Positions 60,210 to 64,000 of a DNA stretch of 64,000 nucleotides are shown here, in pieces. The position numbers were made by a program, and so were the translations under genes. Under the pieces are notes generated by a model. That model was not told where the DNA came from, ran no database searches, and saw nothing but the letters and a program-made list of their open reading frames with translations. Source of the DNA: Pedococcus badiiscoriae (GTDB lineage Bacteria > Actinomycetota > Actinomycetes > Actinomycetales > Dermatophilaceae); contig NZ_JACCAB010000001.1 of NCBI RefSeq assembly GCF_013408925.1, forward strand, positions 2,852,001-2,916,000, in the 5' to 3' direction. Positions within the stretch are counted from its first letter, which is position 1; every line of letters starts with the position of its first letter.

Positions 60210-61012
60210 GCGACGCGACCCGCCTCGACCTCGAGCTCGTCCGGCGTGGACTGGCACGGTCCAGGGGGCACGCCCGAGCCCTGATCGACGCGGGTGACGT
60301 GAGCATCGACGGTGCGTCCGCCGCCAAGCCGGCCACCCTCGTGGGGCCCGGACAGCACGTCGAGGTGCGCGAGGAGGGACCGCGCTGGGTGAGCCGCGCG
60401 GCATACAAGCTCGTGGGTGCCCTGGAGACGTTCGGTCCCGACGGGCTCACGGCGCAGGGCAAGAGGTGCCTCGACGTGGGCGCCTCCACGGGCGGCTTCA
60501 CCCAGGTGCTCCTGCACCACGGTGCCGCCCACGTGACGGCGCTCGACGTCGGACACGACCAGCTGGTGCCGGAGCTCGCCGCGGACGCGAGGGTCACCGA
60601 GCGGTCCCGGACCACCGTCCGCGAGCTCAGGGCTGGCGACATCGGGGGAGCGGTGGACCTGCTCGTGGCCGACCTGAGCTTCATCTCGCTGACCTTGGTG
60701 CTGAACACCTTTCGAGGCCTGCTGCTCGACACCGGCGACGCGATGGTCCTGGTCAAGCCGCAGTTCGAGGTGGGCCGCACCCGCCTCGGCAAGGGCGGCA
60801 TCGTCCGCGCCCACGGCGACCGCGCCTGGGCCGTGACGGAAGTCGCCCGCGCGGGCATCGCTGCCGGGCTGCACCCCCGAGCCCTGGCGAGGAGCCCGAT
60901 CGAGGGCGGTGAAGGCAACGCCGAGTACCTGCTGTGGCTGACCCCGCGCGACGCCGAGTCGATGGGATGGGAGGCTCTGGTGAGCAGAGCGGACGAGGTC
61001 ACGGCACCGTGA
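60206..61012 (+). CDS. tlyA: 16S/23S rRNA (cytidine-2'-O)-methyltransferase TlyA
   Basis: 268 aa. N-terminal S4 domain (residues ~4-62, DLELVRRGLARSRGHARALI) and an FtsJ-like Rossmann methyltransferase with LDVGASTGGFTQVLL (SAM motif I) and ADLSFISLTLVL. Members methylate 16S C1409 and 23S C1920, which sensitises mycobacteria to capreomycin and viomycin. VKPQFEVGRTRLGKGGIVR is a family block. GTG overlaps the previous gene. Operon order tlyA-nadK-recN is conserved in actinobacteria. Confidence 0.95.
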   Translation: MSDATRLDLELVRRGLARSRGHARALIDAGDVSIDGASAAKPATLVGPGQHVEVREEGPRWVSRAAYKLVGALETFGPDGLTAQGKRCLDVGASTGGFTQVLLHHGAAHVTALDVGHDQLVPELAADARVTERSRTTVRELRAGDIGGAVDLLVADLSFISLTLVLNTFRGLLLDTGDAMVLVKPQFEVGRTRLGKGGIVRAHGDRAWAVTEVARAGIAAGLHPRALARSPIEGGEGNAEYLLWLTPRDAESMGWEALVSRADEVTAP

Positions 61013-61037
61013 CCGGAACCATCGTGGAGGGGACACC

Positions 61038-62000
61038 GTGAGCGCAGGAAGTACGACGCAGCGACGCAAGGTGCTGCTCGTGGCCCACCCGCGCCGCCAG
61101 GAAGCCCAGGACGTGGCGGCCGAGGTGGTCGAACGGCTGCACGCCGCGGGCATCGACGTGGTGGTCCAGCGTGACGAGGCCACCGCCGTCAAGCTGGTCC
61201 AGCACCCCGGGGTCACCCTCGTCGACGACGCCGACACCGCCGCGGAGGGGTGCGAGCTGGTCTGCGTGCTCGGCGGTGACGGGACCATCCTGCGCGGCGC
61301 CGAGGTGTCGCGGGGGACCGGGGCGCCCCTGCTGGGGGTCAACCTGGGCCACGTCGGCTTCCTCGCGGAGGCCGAGCGGGAGGACATCGACGCCACCGTC
61401 GAGCACATCGTCGCGAAGACCTACTCCGTCGAGGAACGGATGACCCTCGAGGTCTCGGCCTACGTCAACGGGGATCCGGTCTACACCAGCTGGGCCCTCA
61501 ACGAGGTGACGGTCGAGAAGGCCAACCGCGAACGCATGCTGGAGGTCGTCGCCGAGATCGACGGTCGCCCTCTCACCACGTGGGGGTGCGACGGCGTGGT
61601 CGTGGCGACGCCCACCGGGTCGACCGCGTACGCCTTCTCCGCGGGAGGGCCGGTGGTGTGGCCCGACGTCGAGGCGGTGCTCCTGGTCCCGATCAGCGCG
61701 CATGCCCTGTTCGCCCGGCCGATGGTGCTCGGACCCAGCTCGCACCTCGCCCTCGAGGTGGTCCCCGACACCTTGGGGACGGGCGCGCTGTGGTGCGACG
61801 GCAGGCGGGCCGTGGACCTGCCGCCCGGCGCCCGCATCGAGGTGGTGCGCTCGCAGACCCCCGTCCGGCTGGCGCGGCTGACCACGTCGCCCTTCACCGA
61901 TCGGCTGGTGGCCAAGTTCGACCTGTCCATCCACGGCTGGCGCGGTGAGGCGCGGCGTGAGGGCGCGGTCCGCGGTGGCCAGGCGCCCTCGACCGCCTGA
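61038..62000 (+). CDS. nadK: NAD kinase
   Basis: 320 aa. Phosphorylates NAD to NADP with ATP or polyphosphate. GGDGT motif in VCVLGGDGTILRGAE; NEVTVEKANRERML; the SPTGSTAYAFSAGGP-like PTGSTAYAFSAGGP block binds the dinucleotide. GGAGGGG 5 nt before GTG 61038. It lies 25 nt after tlyA. Confidence 0.96.
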   Translation: MSAGSTTQRRKVLLVAHPRRQEAQDVAAEVVERLHAAGIDVVVQRDEATAVKLVQHPGVTLVDDADTAAEGCELVCVLGGDGTILRGAEVSRGTGAPLLGVNLGHVGFLAEAEREDIDATVEHIVAKTYSVEERMTLEVSAYVNGDPVYTSWALNEVTVEKANRERMLEVVAEIDGRPLTTWGCDGVVVATPTGSTAYAFSAGGPVVWPDVEAVLLVPISAHALFARPMVLGPSSHLALEVVPDTLGTGALWCDGRRAVDLPPGARIEVVRSQTPVRLARLTTSPFTDRLVAKFDLSIHGWRGEARREGAVRGGQAPSTA

Positions 62001-62055
62001 ACCACCCACCGCCAGCCTGACCGGCCGCGTCGGTCGTGCGTGAGAGGCTTCGACC

Positions 62056-63777
62056 GTGCTGTCCGAACTGAGGATCCAGGGACTCGGCGTCATTGACGAC
62101 GCCGTGCTCGAGCTGCACCCGGGGCTGAACGTCGTCACCGGCGAGACCGGCGCGGGCAAGACCATGGTGGTCACCGGCCTGGGACTGCTGCTGGGCGCCC
62201 GCGCGGATGCCGGACTGGTGCGCGCCGGAGCGGGCACGGCCGTGGTGGAGGGCGTCGTGGACGTGGCCAGCGACCATCCCGCCGCCCTGCGGGCCGCCGA
62301 GGCTGGGGCAGACGTCGCCGACGGCCTCGTCCTGGTGCGCTCGGTGTCGGCCGAGGGCCGGTCCCGCGCCCACGTCGGAGGACGCACCGCTCCGGTCGGC
62401 GTGCTCGGCGAGATCGGGGAGCACCTCGTCGCCGTCCACGGCCAGGCCGACCAGTGGCGACTGCGGCAGAGCGACCAGCACCGGGCCGTGCTCGACCAGT
62501 TCGGCGGGGCACCGCTGGACAAGGTCCTCCAGCGCTATACCGAGGTCTACGAGGCCCACCGGGCCGCGGCCGCCGAGCTCGCGAGCCTGCGTGAGCAGGC
62601 CCGGGACCGGGCCCGCGAGATCGAGGTCCTCCAGCACGGGCTCGAGCAGCTCGAGCAGGTCCACCCGCAGTCCGGCGAGGACGCCGACCTGCGGGTCGAG
62701 GACGAACGCCTCGGTCACGCCGAGGGACTTCGCCGGGCGGCGTCCTTGGCCCACGACCACCTGGCCGGCGAGCAGGAGTATGCCGTGGAGTCGGCTCCCA
62801 GCGCGGTCGAGCGGATCGCCGCGGCGCGTCAGGCCCTGACCGGCGAGGTCGAGCACGACCCCGCGCTGCGTGAGCTGGACCGCAGGCTGGCCGATCTCGG
62901 GTACCTGGCCGCCGACCTGGCCGCGGATCTCAGCGGCTACCTCTCCGACGTGGAGGTCGACCCCGCCCGGATGGCCTGGGTCCAGCAGCGCCGCGCCGAC
63001 CTCACCACGCTGACCCGCAAGTACGGCGAGACCATCGACGACGTCCTGGAGTGGGGTCGCGTCTCGGCCCAACGGCTCGACACCCTGATGGGTTCGGACA
63101 GCCGGATCGAGGCCCTCGAGCCGGAGGTGGTCAGGCTCGCCCAGGAGCGTGACACCGCGGCGCAAGCCCTGACCAAGGCGCGCAGCGCCGCTGCCAAGCG
63201 CCTGGCTGCCGCCGTGACGGGCGAGCTCGCCCACCTGGCGATGGGTCAGGCGACCGTCGACGTGGCGGTCAGCCCCCGCACCGGTGGCCTGGCCGTCCAC
63301 GGCGGGGACGACGTCGAGATCCTGCTGGCGGCGAACCCCGGCAGCCCGGCCCGCACCGTGGCCAAGGCCGCCTCCGGTGGTGAGCTCTCGCGCGTCATGC
63401 TGGCGCTCGAGGTGGTCACCGGAGCAGCGGGTGGCAGCGACGTCCCCACGTTCGTCTTCGACGAGGTCGACGCGGGGGTCGGGGGCACCGCCGCCCTCGA
63501 CGTCGGAGCCCGGTTGGCTGCCCTCGCCCAGCACGCGCAGGTCGTGGTGGTGACGCACCTGCCCCAGGTGGCGGCCTACGCTGACCGGCACCTCGTGGTC
63601 CGCAAGTCCAGCGACGGGCACATCACCTCCAGTGGCGTGCACGCCCTCGAAGGGGAGGACCGCCTTCGCGAGCTGGCTCGGATGATGGCTGGCGTCGACA
63701 CCGGGACGTCTCTCGACCACGCCCGCGAGCTCGTGGACGAGACCGCCTCCCGGCGCGGCTCCGCCGCTCGCGTCTGA
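62056..63777 (+). CDS. recN: DNA repair protein RecN
   Basis: 573 aa SMC-like ATPase for double-strand-break repair. Walker A in TGETGAGKTMVVTGLG (about residues 31-40), a Q-loop region HGQADQWRL, a central coiled coil (~150-380), signature KAASGGELSRVMLALE and Walker B TFVFDEVDAGVGG, then VTHLPQVAAYADRHL. GTG 62056 has GAGGCT 6 nt upstream, close to a leaderless box; a direct Shine-Dalgarno is lacking. No SOS (LexA) box of the Cheo type was recognised upstream. Confidence 0.96.
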   Translation: MLSELRIQGLGVIDDAVLELHPGLNVVTGETGAGKTMVVTGLGLLLGARADAGLVRAGAGTAVVEGVVDVASDHPAALRAAEAGADVADGLVLVRSVSAEGRSRAHVGGRTAPVGVLGEIGEHLVAVHGQADQWRLRQSDQHRAVLDQFGGAPLDKVLQRYTEVYEAHRAAAAELASLREQARDRAREIEVLQHGLEQLEQVHPQSGEDADLRVEDERLGHAEGLRRAASLAHDHLAGEQEYAVESAPSAVERIAAARQALTGEVEHDPALRELDRRLADLGYLAADLAADLSGYLSDVEVDPARMAWVQQRRADLTTLTRKYGETIDDVLEWGRVSAQRLDTLMGSDSRIEALEPEVVRLAQERDTAAQALTKARSAAAKRLAAAVTGELAHLAMGQATVDVAVSPRTGGLAVHGGDDVEILLAANPGSPARTVAKAASGGELSRVMLALEVVTGAAGGSDVPTFVFDEVDAGVGGTAALDVGARLAALAQHAQVVVVTHLPQVAAYADRHLVVRKSSDGHITSSGVHALEGEDRLRELARMMAGVDTGTSLDHARELVDETASRRGSAARV

Positions 63778-63870
63778 CCAGCGAAGCCGGGCGCCCTTGA
63801 CTCACGTCGCTGGCGGGCGCCCGCGTGGGGGCCGCGGCATACCTGAGGGCCCATGGGAGGATGGGACACC

Positions 63871-64000
63871 ATGCCTCTGAAGTTCCCCCGCCAACGTGCC
63901 CGCGACCCCGAGACCCCGGGGCTGCGCGGGCTGGTCCGCGTCGACGCCCGCACCAAGAACCTCACCAAGCGGCTGCGGCCCGGCGAGATCGCGGTCATCG
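63871..64000 (+). CDS. steA: SteA-like cytokinetic ring protein (N-terminal part)
   Basis: Only 43 residues are in the window. It reads PLKFPRQRARD, then RGLVRVDARTKNLTKRLRPG and EIAVI; the KxLxxRLxPGxIAVI pattern is typical of SteA proteins (M. tuberculosis Rv1697, Corynebacterium SteA), which sit after recN and act with SteB in cell separation. GGGAGG lies 10 nt before the ATG. The assignment rests on the short N-terminus and synteny. Confidence 0.75.
   Translation, partial: MPLKFPRQRARDPETPGLRGLVRVDARTKNLTKRLRPGEIAVI

Noticed and set aside
63789..63825. Terminator after recN from two GGGCGCCC palindromes
   Set aside because: Each is self-complementary and the long arm pairing is poor with no T-run; left unassigned.

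Overview
The window is a piece of a high-GC actinobacterial chromosome. Gene content (PriA-type isomerase, TlyA, SteA, F420-dependent glucose-6-phosphate dehydrogenase, GlnA2/GlnE pair) and the ArgF motif KPTLRTQVSF suggest the order Micrococcales, perhaps an Intrasporangiaceae-like genus; the family assignment is inference. Most of it is conserved backbone. The order infC-rpmI-rplT-trmH-histidine kinase-pheS-pheT-argCJBDFRH, then tyrS, then TPR protein-HAD-small protein-tlyA-nadK-recN-steA matches, from memory, the Mycobacterium tuberculosis order, with insertions here of an sdh operon and a complete rRNA operon.

Layout. 1-2.2 kb (minus strand): truncated methyltransferase, fgd, panB. 2.4-4.8 kb: secreted M6 metalloprotease behind a repeat-rich control region. 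5-10.2 kb: ABC ATPase, permease and a membrane-anchored propeller/phosphoesterase in one operon. 10.3-13.8 kb: FAD oxidoreductase, small membrane protein, DUF222-HNH protein. 14-18.5 kb: nitrogen control (glnA2 with a GlnR-type box, glnE). 18.5-28.2 kb: MFS carrier, his operon (hisD-C-B-unknown-H-priA-sseB, no hisF), DUF952, second MFS carrier, DUF1844. 28.2-36.3 kb: infC-rpmI-rplT with a possible attenuator, rRNA/tRNA methyltransferase, histidine kinase, pheST, SDR. 36.4-37.2 kb: lower-GC minus-strand pair (secreted protein and lipoprotein, the latter probably frameshifted). 37.4-45.1 kb: arginine operon with an ACT-domain gene between argC and argJ and no argG. 45.2-49.6 kb: succinate dehydrogenase and a 3-methyladenine DNA glycosylase. 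49.7-56.8 kb: tyrS, then 16S-23S-5S rRNA with four candidate promoters. 57-64 kb: TPR protein, HAD phosphatase, lysine-rich phasin/H1-like protein, tlyA, nadK, recN and the start of steA.

Two window-wide signals stand out. At least thirteen genes have a TANNNT -10 hexamer exactly 6-7 nt before the start codon and no convincing ribosome binding site for that start, the signature of leaderless transcripts; this fixes many starts. The octamer GTATGCCG/CGGCATAC occurs about 40 times (about 2 expected from base composition), in both orientations, inside genes and in spacers, and I cannot assign it a function. I found no mobile element, CRISPR array, tRNA or biosynthetic gene cluster. All family assignments come from reading the sequence; no database search was run.
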